Positions 1 to 7,800 of a stretch of 64,000 nt of DNA are shown one piece after another. The stretch is from positions 8,800,411-8,864,410 of the forward strand of contig NZ_JAMZDZ010000001.1 of the NCBI RefSeq assembly GCF_024172085.1, read 5' to 3'. The stretch's first letter is position 1, and each line of letters begins with the position of its first letter. The notes under the pieces are model-generated. The model was not told where the DNA came from, made no database searches, and saw only the letters and a list, made by a program, of their open reading frames with translations. The DNA is from Hamadaea flava (GTDB lineage Bacteria; Actinomycetota; Actinomycetes; Mycobacteriales; Micromonosporaceae). Both the position numbers and the translations under genes were made by a program.

Positions 1-20
1 GGGCAATTGGTCGGCTTGAC

Positions 21-464
21 TCAGGGTGCGGTGTGCAGGCTCGTCGGCGGCCACTGACCGTCGGCGAACGCCTTCGCCCAGTAGAACGGGTGCACCTCGG
101 CCAGGGTGCGAATCGACCACCCGTCCGGCGCGTCCGAATCGGGGACGGCGACCTGAACGTCCGGTCCCCAGATGGCCAGCCGCTCCTGGCAGATGCCGCA
201 GGGGGCGAGCACCTTCGGCCGGCCGCCAGCCTCGCGGTAGACGTAGACCGAAGCGGTCACGCGCCGATCCAGCGTGTACGCCTGGCAGATCGCGCCGGTC
301 TCGCCGCACAGCGTCACGCCACCGTTGAGATTGTCGAGCCCGACGCTCGTCACGATCTGGCCGTCGTCGAGGTACATGGCGGCCGCGCCGCCGGGCTCGT
401 CGGCGGGCCAACGGCGTTCGAGTTGTGCGACGGCAGCGTCGAAGAGTTGTTGATCTAGAAGCAC
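21..464 (-). CDS. cdd: Cytidine deaminase-family protein
   Basis: 147-aa zinc-dependent cytidine deaminase fold, expected to deaminate cytidine/deoxycytidine to (deoxy)uridine in pyrimidine salvage. Visible motifs: Cys53-Gly-Glu55 (zinc ligand plus proton-shuttling Glu) followed by Pro88-Cys89-Gly-Ile-Cys92 (PCxxC, the other two zinc ligands). This is the three-cysteine arrangement of the small tetrameric CDAs rather than the HAE form. Length fits that family (about 130-150 aa). The C-terminal 25 residues are less typical, so a blasticidin-S-deaminase-like specificity cannot be excluded. The gene stands alone, with 127 bp to the next gene on the same strand. Family is clear; exact substrate is inferred. 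Confidence 0.85.
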   Translation of the reverse strand: MLLDQQLFDAAVAQLERRWPADEPGGAAAMYLDDGQIVTSVGLDNLNGGVTLCGETGAICQAYTLDRRVTASVYVYREAGGRPKVLAPCGICQERLAIWGPDVQVAVPDSDAPDGWSIRTLAEVHPFYWAKAFADGQWPPTSLHTAP

Positions 465-591
465 GCTGGGAGCATCGCAGCCGAGGGGATCGTCGGCAAC
501 GCCTTTTCGGCTGGCCGACTTTCGGCTGGGCCGTCATCCGGCTTGCTGGACGATCCGTCCACTGATCTGCGCCGCATGATCGCGCGAGCGT

Positions 592-1812
592 CTACGAACG
601 GACCACGATCTGACGGACCAGCTGCATCGCGGCTCGTACCAGGCCGCGCAGCAGGATCGTCGTCGTCACTGCCATCAGGCACAGGGCTGCCACCCCAGCG
701 GCCCCCGAAGCGCTGAGCACCCCGGCGTCGCGTACCGCATGGACGGCCATGGTCGCGATCCGGTACGTCGACGGCACCCCGTACGCCGAGAAGTACCACA
801 CCGTCCACGCGACCCCCGGGAAATACAGGAGCAGATAGATCCGGCCGCAGACGATGTCGCGCCGACCGACGGAGGCCAGCAGCGTCAGATCCGCCGCCGT
901 CGCCCGGCCGATGGACCGCCGCGCCAGCGCACCCTTCGTGTCCCACAGGTTGCGGCATCGGGTCGCCACCACGAACAAGGCATACACGTCGGTACGCATG
1001 TAGACCTGAAGCTGCACGACGATGCCGGTGGCCTTCAAGAACAGCAGCGCCCGCAACAGATGTCCGGCCGGCGACGACAGGTCGCGTACCCACAGCAGTT
1101 GCACCACCGCGAGGACGCCAACCGTGGCGGCATCCGACAGCATTCCCGCCGACAGCGGCACGATGCGGTCCCGGCGAGGCAGCCCCCACAACGCCGTCAG
1201 ATCCGTCTGGTACGCCAGACTGAGCAGCCGCCGGCTGATGGTCACCCGGCCCCGGACCCCTTTGGCCGCGGCGGCGAGCACATGCGCGCATTCGTGCACC
1301 AGGCCGGACGCCAACCCCAGCAACGTCACCGTGACCAGGCTGACCAGTGGCACCGGGCCTACGATGAGATCGGTGTACGCCAGACGCACCGATGGCACGA
1401 GCACCATCGCGACGACGGCGGTGACGGCGAGCCCCGCCTGCACCACGAGTCCCGCCCGGCCGAACAGGATCCGGCCGAGCCGAGCCTGCCAGCGGGCCGG
1501 TTCCTCGACATCGGGGACGGGGGCGTCCGCCGCGTCGGCCGGTTGGAGCACACCGGCGGCCACCAGCCCGTCGACGAAGCCCGCGACGTTCACCGGCTGC
1601 CCGGCGCGCTGCTCGGCCCGGTCGGCGCATTCGGCGACGTCGACACCGTCCTTGAGCCACAGCATCACCTGGCCGCCGATCTCCGGGACGATGACGTACT
1701 CGCCGGTGGCCGCATTGCCCAGCACGTAACCGTCGCCGTCGCGTACCACAGTGATCGCCGCGAATTGTGCCGCCGACGCGACGCGGCCGATCGGCTCCTC
1801 CGTCGTGGTCAC
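592..1812 (-). CDS. PqqD-like/M50 membrane zinc metalloprotease (putative RiPP protease)
   Basis: 406-aa integral membrane protein. Residues about 15-92 look like a PqqD/RRE-type peptide-recognition domain. Several hydrophobic segments follow, with the zinc motif HECAH at 173-177 inside a membrane segment, and a later RTDVYAL segment that may supply the third metal ligand seen in M50 'putative peptide zinc metalloproteases'. Such proteins cleave and/or export modified peptides in RiPP pathways (family knowledge). The ATG overlaps the stop of the upstream ThiF-like gene by 4 bases, so the two are translationally coupled and expected to act on the same substrate. The likely substrate is the 24-aa peptide encoded at 3175-3249. 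Protease class is well supported; the RiPP role is inferred from context. Confidence 0.72.
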   Translation of the reverse strand: MTTTEEPIGRVASAAQFAAITVVRDGDGYVLGNAATGEYVIVPEIGGQVMLWLKDGVDVAECADRAEQRAGQPVNVAGFVDGLVAAGVLQPADAADAPVPDVEEPARWQARLGRILFGRAGLVVQAGLAVTAVVAMVLVPSVRLAYTDLIVGPVPLVSLVTVTLLGLASGLVHECAHVLAAAAKGVRGRVTISRRLLSLAYQTDLTALWGLPRRDRIVPLSAGMLSDAATVGVLAVVQLLWVRDLSSPAGHLLRALLFLKATGIVVQLQVYMRTDVYALFVVATRCRNLWDTKGALARRSIGRATAADLTLLASVGRRDIVCGRIYLLLYFPGVAWTVWYFSAYGVPSTYRIATMAVHAVRDAGVLSASGAAGVAALCLMAVTTTILLRGLVRAAMQLVRQIVVRS

Positions 1813-3092
1813 CGCGCGCCTCCGCGTGCCGCCACGAGAGCACTATCGGGTGCCATAGTGGCGTCGGTGCCCGCGTGCGAGTCATCCAGCGATGTCGTGG
1901 CGTTCGTGCCCGCGTGCGAGTCATCCCGCGACGTCGTGGCGTTCGTGCCCGCGTGCGAGTCGTCCGGCGACGTCGCGGCCGCGGTGCCCGCGCCCAGTGG
2001 CACGGCCGAACCGGCGCACAGCCCGCATCGCGGATGCCGCGCCCACGACGATCGCGACGTGGTCATGCCGTCGGCCAGCTCGATGACGTTATAGGTGGCC
2101 GCGGCGATCGGCGCATCGGTGCGGGTGACGTACCGCATCGCCTCCATCGCCATCAGCCCGGAGATGATCTGCACCACTGGACCAGTGGCTCGGTTGACGC
2201 GGGGTGGATCGATGAACACCCCGTCGCGCTGCCACGCCGGCAACTCGGCGGCCTCGTCGGCACGGTTCAGCTCCAGGCACAGCCGGCATGGCGTATGCCC
2301 GGGTGAGACCGACCAGTAGGACAACGTCGAGTACGCCAGCCCACCGGCGACGAACGGGATGCCCACGGCGAAGCAGGCCTCGTTGACCAGCAGATGAAGG
2401 TCCGCCGGTGAGTCCGCTGCGCAGACGACGACATCGCATCCGGCCGCGAGATCCCGGATGGACGCCACGTCGGCCACGCGCCGCTGCACGGCCGTCACCC
2501 GAGTGCCGGGCGAATAGCCCTCGACCCAGTCGCGCGCCGCGTACACCTTGGGTTTGCCCAGTGCGGCCAGGCCGTAGACGAACTGGCGAGCGAGGTTTTT
2601 GACTTCTACGACGTCGTCGTCGACCAGGGTTATCTCTCCGACGCCCAACCCGACCAGGGCTTGCAGCACGCCGCTGCCCAGACCGCCGGCGCCCAGCAGC
2701 AGCACCCGCGACGTCGCCACCGCGGTGTGGATGTCGGCGCTGGTGCGGTCCATGCGGGCGAACAAGTCGTAGAACCGCAGATTGCTCGCATGGCGGAGCC
2801 GGGTCGCGTCGTCGAGCCGATCGTCGCCGCAGGCTTCTTCCAGGATTTCCAGCCCGTCCAAATGATCGAGTGCGGCTGCGATCTCAGCCTCGCTCACCAC
2901 TGCGCCCCGCGCCGCCATCGCGGCCGGCAGGTCGTTGACCTCGTGACGTCCCTCGGCCAGGACCTGCAACAAAGTCGCGACCGCACCGGACGGATCGTCG
3001 AGGTAGATGCGTTCGAGCGCCCGCCGGCAGATCATCACCTGCGAACCGGAACTCTGCACGACGATCGCTTTGAGTCTGGGCCGTCGCATCAC
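1809..3092 (-). CDS. ThiF/E1-like adenylyltransferase (putative peptide-modifying enzyme)
   Basis: 427-aa E1/ThiF/MoeB-superfamily enzyme expected to adenylate a carboxylate (C-terminus or Glu/Asp side chain) of a peptide or carrier. It has an N-terminal ~120-residue region of winged-helix/RRE-like character, then the nucleotide-binding GAGGLGS at 134-140, acidic DDD at 158-160, NLARQ at 166-170, and two zinc CxxC pairs (CRLC 269-272, CGLC 356-359), so the core looks catalytically complete. The last 50 residues are a Thr/Ser/Asp-rich tail with three 13-residue repeats. Start is GTG at 3092 or ATG at 3089; an AAGGGA lies 5 or 8 nt upstream respectively. It lies 82 bp after a 24-codon gene and overlaps the M50 gene by 4 bases. 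No YcaO partner is present. Known relatives acting on peptides include MccB and PaaA. Confidence 0.75.
   Translation of the reverse strand: MMRRPRLKAIVVQSSGSQVMICRRALERIYLDDPSGAVATLLQVLAEGRHEVNDLPAAMAARGAVVSEAEIAAALDHLDGLEILEEACGDDRLDDATRLRHASNLRFYDLFARMDRTSADIHTAVATSRVLLLGAGGLGSGVLQALVGLGVGEITLVDDDVVEVKNLARQFVYGLAALGKPKVYAARDWVEGYSPGTRVTAVQRRVADVASIRDLAAGCDVVVCAADSPADLHLLVNEACFAVGIPFVAGGLAYSTLSYWSVSPGHTPCRLCLELNRADEAAELPAWQRDGVFIDPPRVNRATGPVVQIISGLMAMEAMRYVTRTDAPIAAATYNVIELADGMTTSRSSWARHPRCGLCAGSAVPLGAGTAAATSPDDSHAGTNATTSRDDSHAGTNATTSLDDSHAGTDATMAPDSALVAARGGAR
1867..1983. repeat. Three tandem 39-bp repeats inside the ThiF-like gene
   Basis: Three consecutive 39-bp units (1867-1905, 1906-1944, 1945-1983), nearly identical except for the third. 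In the minus-strand reading frame each encodes a 13-residue unit with core DDSHAGT between Thr/Ser residues, so the repeat is in frame and extends the protein tail. Confidence 0.9.
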
Positions 3093-3174
3093 GTGCGTCC
3101 CTTCGGTGTCGTCCCGTCGAAGTCGCGTACCGGCGCTGTGGGTGACCCAGCCGCGGCCGGATCACCCACGATCG

Positions 3175-3249
3175 TCACGCCAGCTCGTCCTCGCGCTGGT
3201 GGATGAAGGTCGGCTCGATGCGCTCGGCCTTGATGATCGTGATCGTCAT
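3175..3249 (-). CDS. 24-aa peptide, candidate RiPP precursor
   Basis: Short gene: ATG at 3247-3249, TGA at 3175-3177. The peptide begins MTITIIKAER, contains PTF and ends IHQREDELA. A textbook Shine-Dalgarno AAGGAGGTG (3257-3265) sits 7 nt upstream of the ATG, the best ribosome site in this part of the window, which argues that this is really translated. It is the first gene of the set ThiF-like enzyme then M50 protease. Its C-terminal half is charged (Arg, Glu, Asp, Glu), giving carboxylates an E1-type enzyme could activate. It has no Cys, Ser or C-terminal Asn, so lanthipeptide, thiazole or microcin-C chemistry does not fit. I recognise no family. Translation is well supported; substrate role is inference. 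Confidence 0.65.
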   Translation of the reverse strand: MTITIIKAERIEPTFIHQREDELA

Positions 3250-3466
3250 GAGGATGCACCTCCTTGCCTGTCGGCGGAATGTGGCGAAGCCCGGATCTAC
3301 CGGCTCGAAGCGAGAATCGCGGAGCAGGTTCACAGCCGGGTCATGGTTAGTTCACTGCCGCAGTGGACGCCTCGGCGAAGGTTGCGTCGACGGGGATGCA
3401 CGCCTCGATGTCACTGCGCGGCTTACCGACAACGCATCGGGTAATCATCAAGGCGATCACTTTTTG

Positions 3467-3472
3467 TAGAGT
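3467..3472 (+). promoter_or_regulatory. -10 element of a probable leaderless promoter
   Basis: TAGAGT lies 7 nt before the ATG at 3480 and there is no Shine-Dalgarno in between. The spacing matches leaderless actinobacterial transcripts and is seen at several other genes in this window. Confidence 0.5.
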
Positions 3473-3479
3473 GGCTCGC

Positions 3480-5000
3480 ATGGCGCGCCCGAATCCTGAC
3501 CCGGTCGCCGCCGAGTGGGTCACGTTCCGGTGTCTGACCTCGGCCGGCCGCTCCGACGAAGTGTGCGCCCTGGCCGATCGGATCATCGCCGAGAGCGAGG
3601 ATCCGCTGCGGGTCGGCCAAGCCTTGATCGAGAAACTGGCGGCGATGATCAACCTCGGCCAGGTCGACGATCGGCGCGTCAGCGCGGCCGTTCTCGACGC
3701 GATCCAGGGCGCCCTCGGCCGGGCCGCGCCGCACCCTCGGCTGACCGGCGAGTTCTACATCCTGTCGGGATTCGTGGCCTACGCCAACGGATCCATCAGC
3801 ACGGCCGTCACGCACCTGGTGCGCGCGGAACGGCTCCTACGCCAGATGACCGAGTTGACCGTCGCCGCCGCCGACACGTGGCACGACCTGTCCGTCGCCT
3901 ACTCGACCCTCGGCTTTCACGGCAAAGCCTTGAGCGCCATGCATCAGGGCCGCAGACTGTGCCGCCGAGCCGGGCTGCCCGAAGCGATCTGCGCCTGCCT
4001 GGAGACCACCGTCCGGGCCGCGCTGGCAGAGGATCATCAGGGACGCAGCGACCAGGCGATCGCCGGGCTCGAAGCCGTGCTCCGTTTCGGTCAGGCCCAC
4101 ACCGCCGACCTCAGCGCACTGGACACCGCGTTCTGGGCGTACGCGGCCGCCCGGCTGCCCACCCTGGGCGTACCGGCCACCGAGGTCGTCGTCGCCGAGC
4201 ACAACGGCGATCCGACGCTGAGCCACCTGCGACACCTCGCCGCGATCTGCGCCGCGATCGCCGCGGGTGAGCCGGACGAGGCGTTGAACCTGCTGGCCGA
4301 CCCGGCGAGCCCGCTGGACGTGTTCGGCGTGCCCGAGATCAGCCGCCTGCGCTCGCTCGCGTACGCCGCCCGTGGCGACTTCCGCGCCGCGCTGGCCGAG
4401 GAACGCGCGGCCAGAGCGGCCGTCGCCACCACCGACCGAGAACTCAAGCAGCGCTACCTCGGCTCGGTCGGCATGAGCCTGGACCAGGAGCGCCTGCGCA
4501 AGGTCGCGCAGCAGCACGCCGACGACGCCCGATCGGATCCGCTGACCGGTCTGCCGAACCGTCGCCACCTGGAGACGTTCGTCGCCGCCCTGGCCTCGAC
4601 CGGCACGCCCGCCGTGATCGGCCTCCTCGACCTCGACCGGTTCAAGGCGGTCAACGACACCCACGGTCACCCCACTGGGGACCTGGTCCTTCAACAGGTC
4701 GCGGCCATCCTCGCCCGCAACACGCGCCCCGACGACCTGCTGTCCCGATTCGGCGGCGACGAGTTCGTCTTCATCCTTCCGCAGACCACCCTCGAGGAAG
4801 CCGTGCGGATCGGGCACCGCATCACCCAGGCCGTCGCGGCGCACGACTGGCAGACTCTCGCCCAGTCCACTCCGGTCACGGCCAGCGTCGGCTGGTCCCG
4901 CCTCGACGACGGTGACCTCGCCGCGGCGCTACGCGAAGCCGACCGGGAACTCTATCGGCACAAACACGCTCGGCAGCACACTGCCGACATCGACCGCTGA
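3480..5000 (+). CDS. TPR-like sensor diguanylate cyclase (GGDEF)
   Basis: 506-aa cytosolic protein that should make cyclic-di-GMP from two GTP. Residues ~1-330 are helical, Ala/Leu-rich and resemble TPR repeats; residues ~345-500 form a GGDEF domain beginning DPLTGLPNRRH. The active-site loop FGGDEF (424-429) is intact, and an RxxD inhibitory site (R416-D419) sits five residues before it, so product inhibition is expected. No EAL domain, no membrane segment. ATG 3480 was chosen because TAGAGT lies 7 nt before it (leaderless) and the upstream in-frame codons look non-coding. It is divergent from the peptide/ThiF/M50 set with 230 bp between. Function of the domain is clear; its signal is unknown. 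Confidence 0.88.
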   Translation: MARPNPDPVAAEWVTFRCLTSAGRSDEVCALADRIIAESEDPLRVGQALIEKLAAMINLGQVDDRRVSAAVLDAIQGALGRAAPHPRLTGEFYILSGFVAYANGSISTAVTHLVRAERLLRQMTELTVAAADTWHDLSVAYSTLGFHGKALSAMHQGRRLCRRAGLPEAICACLETTVRAALAEDHQGRSDQAIAGLEAVLRFGQAHTADLSALDTAFWAYAAARLPTLGVPATEVVVAEHNGDPTLSHLRHLAAICAAIAAGEPDEALNLLADPASPLDVFGVPEISRLRSLAYAARGDFRAALAEERAARAAVATTDRELKQRYLGSVGMSLDQERLRKVAQQHADDARSDPLTGLPNRRHLETFVAALASTGTPAVIGLLDLDRFKAVNDTHGHPTGDLVLQQVAAILARNTRPDDLLSRFGGDEFVFILPQTTLEEAVRIGHRITQAVAAHDWQTLAQSTPVTASVGWSRLDDGDLAAALREADRELYRHKHARQHTADIDR

Positions 5001-5150
5001 CGACCGCTCATCCGCTGGTCGATGCGGCCAGCCGACGGATGATCTGCGGCAACTAAGTCGCGAATTCCTGTGTGGACTTTTTCGCTCGACTGGCGTGATC
5101 GGCCGGGAACATACACAATGTCCGACGTCCCTCGGCTTTGGAGCGAATCA

Positions 5151-5735
5151 ATGCGCTTGAAGAACACCCTCATCGTCCTCGCCGCCGTCGCCTGCTCGAC
5201 CCTCTTCATCCCGGGCCAGGCGTACGCGCACACGTCGGTCGTCAGCGGCACCGCGCCGTGCGACCAGGCCGGCAAGCGGACGGTGACCTGGACCATCAAG
5301 AACAACTGGAAGACTGAAGAGACGGTGAAGAACCTCTCGCTCAGCCCGAAACCGCTCGGCGAGACCTCTCCCGGCCTGCCGACGACCATCAAGAAGGACG
5401 GCAGCTACACCTTCTCCTACGAGGTGCCGGCTGACGCCACCAAGATCACGATCTCCTTCACGGCGCAGTGGCCCGACCACTACGAGGAAGGTGTCAAGGG
5501 CTCCATCGGCAACCTGCCGGCGTGCCCGAGCCCCAGCCCGAAGCCGAGCGCGAGCCCGTCGCCGAGCCCGCAGGAGAGCAGCCCGACCCCGGTTCCGCCG
5601 AGCCCGACTCCGAGCAAGCCGACCCTGCCGACCACGGGTGTCGCGCTGCCGGCCCTGCTGATCGGCGCGCTCGTGCTGATCGGTGGCGGCATCGCGTTCG
5701 CCCTCATCGGTCGTCGCCGCCGCCTGGAGGCGTAA
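5151..5735 (+). CDS. LPxTG-anchored secreted surface protein
   Basis: 194-aa protein with a Sec signal peptide (basic MRLKN, hydrophobic core, cleavage near AYA-HT), a ~110-residue beta-rich ectodomain, a Pro/Ser-rich spacer (PSPSP repeats), the sortase signal LPTTG at 159-163, a membrane helix and a terminal RRRR tail. It should be covalently attached to peptidoglycan by a class E/F-like sortase encoded elsewhere; none is in this window. ATG 5151 is chosen because it gives the proper signal peptide. It is followed by a strong hairpin and is monocistronic. The ectodomain has no motif I can name. Cell-wall anchoring is well supported; role unknown. Confidence 0.85.
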   Translation: MRLKNTLIVLAAVACSTLFIPGQAYAHTSVVSGTAPCDQAGKRTVTWTIKNNWKTEETVKNLSLSPKPLGETSPGLPTTIKKDGSYTFSYEVPADATKITISFTAQWPDHYEEGVKGSIGNLPACPSPSPKPSASPSPSPQESSPTPVPPSPTPSKPTLPTTGVALPALLIGALVLIGGGIAFALIGRRRRLEA

Positions 5736-5742
5736 GTGTCAA

Positions 5743-5778
5743 GCGTTGGCGGCCGGCTTCCCCAGCGGCCGCCAACGC
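5743..5778. terminator. Hairpin terminator after the LPxTG gene
   Basis: Perfect 13-bp GC-rich stem (5743-5755 with 5766-5778) and 10-nt loop, 7 bp after the stop codon and between convergent genes. Confidence 0.75.
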
Positions 5779-5834
5779 CCCACCTCGCCACGATCAATGG
5801 TTGGCACTGTCCGCGCTCACGAAACAGGCCAGAG

Positions 5835-6482
5835 TCAAGGTTTGCGAGCCAGCAGTTGCACGGCCTTCGACTGATGACCGTTCATCGTGGTCACGCCGAT
5901 CCGGCGTTCCTCGATCAGGTCGAGATCTTTCAGGAGGCTACGCAGCTCGGTGATGTCGTGATGTCGGCACACCACCCCGTCGTCCGCGGCGAACACTCCG
6001 TATGGTGTGCCGAACTGCCGGGCGTACGCGTTGTAGCGGCCCCGGTTCCGTTCGTCGTCCTGAAGGACCATGTCGCTGACATAGAGCAGCCCGCCAGGCG
6101 CCAGAACCCGGGTCAGCTCCGCGATGAGCGCCCGCTGAGCGTCGTCGTCTGCGATGCACGTCAGCACCGCGAACAGCAGCACGACATCAAAGCTCGCCGA
6201 TGCGTACGCCAGCGCAGGCGGGCAATCCAGCACCTCGAACCGCAGTTCGGGCCTCAGCTGGTGACCGCGCGAGATCAGTGCCGGAGACGGGTCCACCCCG
6301 GAAACGTCAGAAAAGCCCTGGTCGCTCAGCTCGGCCATGACGCGGCCGTACCCGCAGCCGTAGTCGAGGATCCGGCCGTTCCGGCGCACGCCTGCCAACC
6401 ATTCGAGGTTCACCGGATGTGTGAATGTCTTCGTGGCGCCGACGCTGTCCCAGTACGCGACCTGATTTCCAAGATCCTCCAT
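5835..6482 (-). CDS. Class I SAM-dependent methyltransferase
   Basis: 215-aa Rossmann-fold methyltransferase of the Methyltransf_11/25 type. Motif I is LDYGCGYG near residue 40 (SAM glycine loop), followed by the acidic GVDPS (motif Post-I), DVVLLFAVLTC (motif IV region) and LAPGGLLYVSD (motif VI region). Small-molecule methylation is likely, but the acceptor cannot be read from sequence. The gene is 69 bp downstream of the PP2C-like gene on the same strand and may share its transcript. The N-terminal QVAYWDSVGATKTFTHP segment resembles those of many actinobacterial small-molecule methyltransferases. Confidence 0.8.
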   Translation of the reverse strand: MEDLGNQVAYWDSVGATKTFTHPVNLEWLAGVRRNGRILDYGCGYGRVMAELSDQGFSDVSGVDPSPALISRGHQLRPELRFEVLDCPPALAYASASFDVVLLFAVLTCIADDDAQRALIAELTRVLAPGGLLYVSDMVLQDDERNRGRYNAYARQFGTPYGVFAADDGVVCRHHDITELRSLLKDLDLIEERRIGVTTMNGHQSKAVQLLARKP

Positions 6483-6551
6483 ACATACACAGCGTACGGA
6501 CCGCGAAGCTGCCGGTTGGAGCCAGCTGACAGCGACTGGAGTACGACGCCC

Positions 6552-7334
6552 TCAAGACCAGCGGCAGACGATCGCTGTCGCGTCGTCGCTTACCTTCGCC
6601 CGGGGCCACCGGACCCGATCGGGGTCGGACGCCTCGGCTCGCCGGGTTTCGTCGATGACGGCCTGCGGACCGTCGGCGTACGCGGTCTGCAGGAACTGAT
6701 CCCAGCCCCAGAGCCCGAAGTCGGTCACCAGCAGCGCGGCCCCGTCCGACGCGAGCACCGCGCCCCGCACGTCGTCGACGGTCGCGCGCAGCGCGTGGTA
6801 GCCCGCCTCCGGATGCACCTGCGCCACCCAGTAGCCGCCGTCGACGTTGCGATGCTTCTGCTGCTGGGCGATGAACTCCTTCAGCTGCTCGGGCGTCGTG
6901 TTCGGGGGGCGGCCGATCCGCGCCGACACTGCTTTCTCCGCCTCGTCGATGACGACTTCCGGCGTACCGCCGATGTCGAGGACCAGGGGCGAGTCGGCGA
7001 GCACGAGATAGTCGGTCAGCCGTCCGCGGCGGCGGATCATCGTCACCGTCGTGCACGGCGTCCCCGGATGCGACAGATCGCAGGTGTCCTCATGCAGCGC
7101 GCTGACCGCCGTGATCGCCTCTGCGAGGCATTCCGCCAGCTCACGGTCGGAGTTCGCGTACGCGAGCAGTCGCGTCCCCAACTGGCCGACGTACCAGGCG
7201 GTCCCGTGGGTGCAGCCGGTGGCCGGGCCTTCCGTCAGCCCGTCGAGGACGACCGCCGTGGTCGGCGTCGCGCCCGCCCAGTCGAGGTTGTCCCGAATCC
7301 GGCTGATCGGCTCGCTCGCCAGCTCCACACGCAT
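6552..7334 (-). CDS. PP2C-like protein phosphatase domain protein
   Basis: 260-aa protein with spaced acidic motifs reminiscent of PP2C/SpoIIE phosphatases: an early LDGLTEG, a central DG near GAALLVTDFG, and SDDATAIV close to the C-terminus. The canonical metal motif is weaker than in typical PP2C enzymes, and an insert around residues 130-165 (PPNTTPEQLKEF) is unusual. If active it would remove phosphate from Ser/Thr. No membrane segments and no kinase neighbour. The methyltransferase follows 69 bp downstream. Family assignment is moderate; it could be a divergent non-catalytic relative. Confidence 0.55.
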   Translation of the reverse strand: MRVELASEPISRIRDNLDWAGATPTTAVVLDGLTEGPATGCTHGTAWYVGQLGTRLLAYANSDRELAECLAEAITAVSALHEDTCDLSHPGTPCTTVTMIRRRGRLTDYLVLADSPLVLDIGGTPEVVIDEAEKAVSARIGRPPNTTPEQLKEFIAQQQKHRNVDGGYWVAQVHPEAGYHALRATVDDVRGAVLASDGAALLVTDFGLWGWDQFLQTAYADGPQAVIDETRRAEASDPDRVRWPRAKVSDDATAIVCRWS

Positions 7335-7416
7335 CCGCCCACCCTACGTCCGCGGCTCGGCGGCGCTGTCCGCTGAAGCGGACGTCCGCAACGCAGGCCG
7401 CACGGCTCCGTCGGCG

Positions 7417-7485
7417 CGTGTGGGTGCAGGTGACAACCCAGGGCGCGCGGCTGACTAGGCCCGTGTGGGTGCAGGCGACAACCCA
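7417..7485. repeat. Direct repeat pair, 24 bp, period 45
   Basis: Two copies (7417-7440 and 7462-7485) differing at one base, each beginning CGTGTGGGTGCAGG. They fill part of the gap between the PP2C-like gene and the next stop codon; no coding role seen. Confidence 0.8.
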
Positions 7486-7495
7486 ATGCGGCCGG

Positions 7496-7738
7496 TCAGC
7501 TCGAATGTGTGAAGGCGACGTCCAGGACCGAGTTCAGCACGAGATACCCGCCGAGCCCGAGCACCGCGATCAGCGCACCGGCCGCGTACGCGCCGACGAC
7601 CCAGACCGCGCCGGAGTTGACCAGCCGGCTCCAGTCGCCGGGCAACACGTCGCGCAAGGCCAATGTGATCACGCCGAGGACCAGACCGCCGAGAGTGGCG
7701 AGGAGCACCGTGCGTACGCCGGAGGACATGCCGATCAT
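7496..7738 (-). CDS. Small membrane protein, unknown function
   Basis: 80-aa protein (start ATG 7738, alternative ATG 7729) with two or three predicted membrane segments: VLLATLGGLVLGVITLAL, AVWVVGAYAAGALIAVLGLGGYLVL, and a short C-terminal tail. The open frame continues further upstream but that part is Arg/His-rich and non-biological, so the internal ATG is preferred. I do not recognise the family; it resembles the end of larger four-helix membrane proteins and could be a truncated relative. It is downstream of the pectate lyase on the opposite side of a hairpin terminator's reading direction. Confidence 0.5.
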   Translation of the reverse strand: MIGMSSGVRTVLLATLGGLVLGVITLALRDVLPGDWSRLVNSGAVWVVGAYAAGALIAVLGLGGYLVLNSVLDVAFTHSS

Positions 7739-7759
7739 TGTGCGGCCCGACAGCACCGA

Positions 7760-7787
7760 GCGGGGGCCGTCGAGTGACGGCCCCCGC
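7760..7787. terminator. Terminator hairpin following pectate lyase
   Basis: 12-bp perfect stem (7760-7771 with 7776-7787) with a 4-nt loop, 14 bp beyond the pectate lyase stop codon on the minus strand; flanking CAGCAC/GTGCTG can extend it. Confidence 0.75.
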
Positions 7788-7800
7788 CGAGGTGTGCTGG

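Noticed and set aside
739..2094. Plus-strand open frame opposite the M50 and ThiF genes
   Set aside because: No ribosome site, low-complexity Arg/His/Gln product, fully explained by the genes on the minus strand.
592..3249. Assignment of the ThiF cluster to microcin C or TOMM pathways
   Set aside because: The peptide does not end in Asn as in microcin C, and no YcaO or dehydrogenase is adjacent as in TOMMs.
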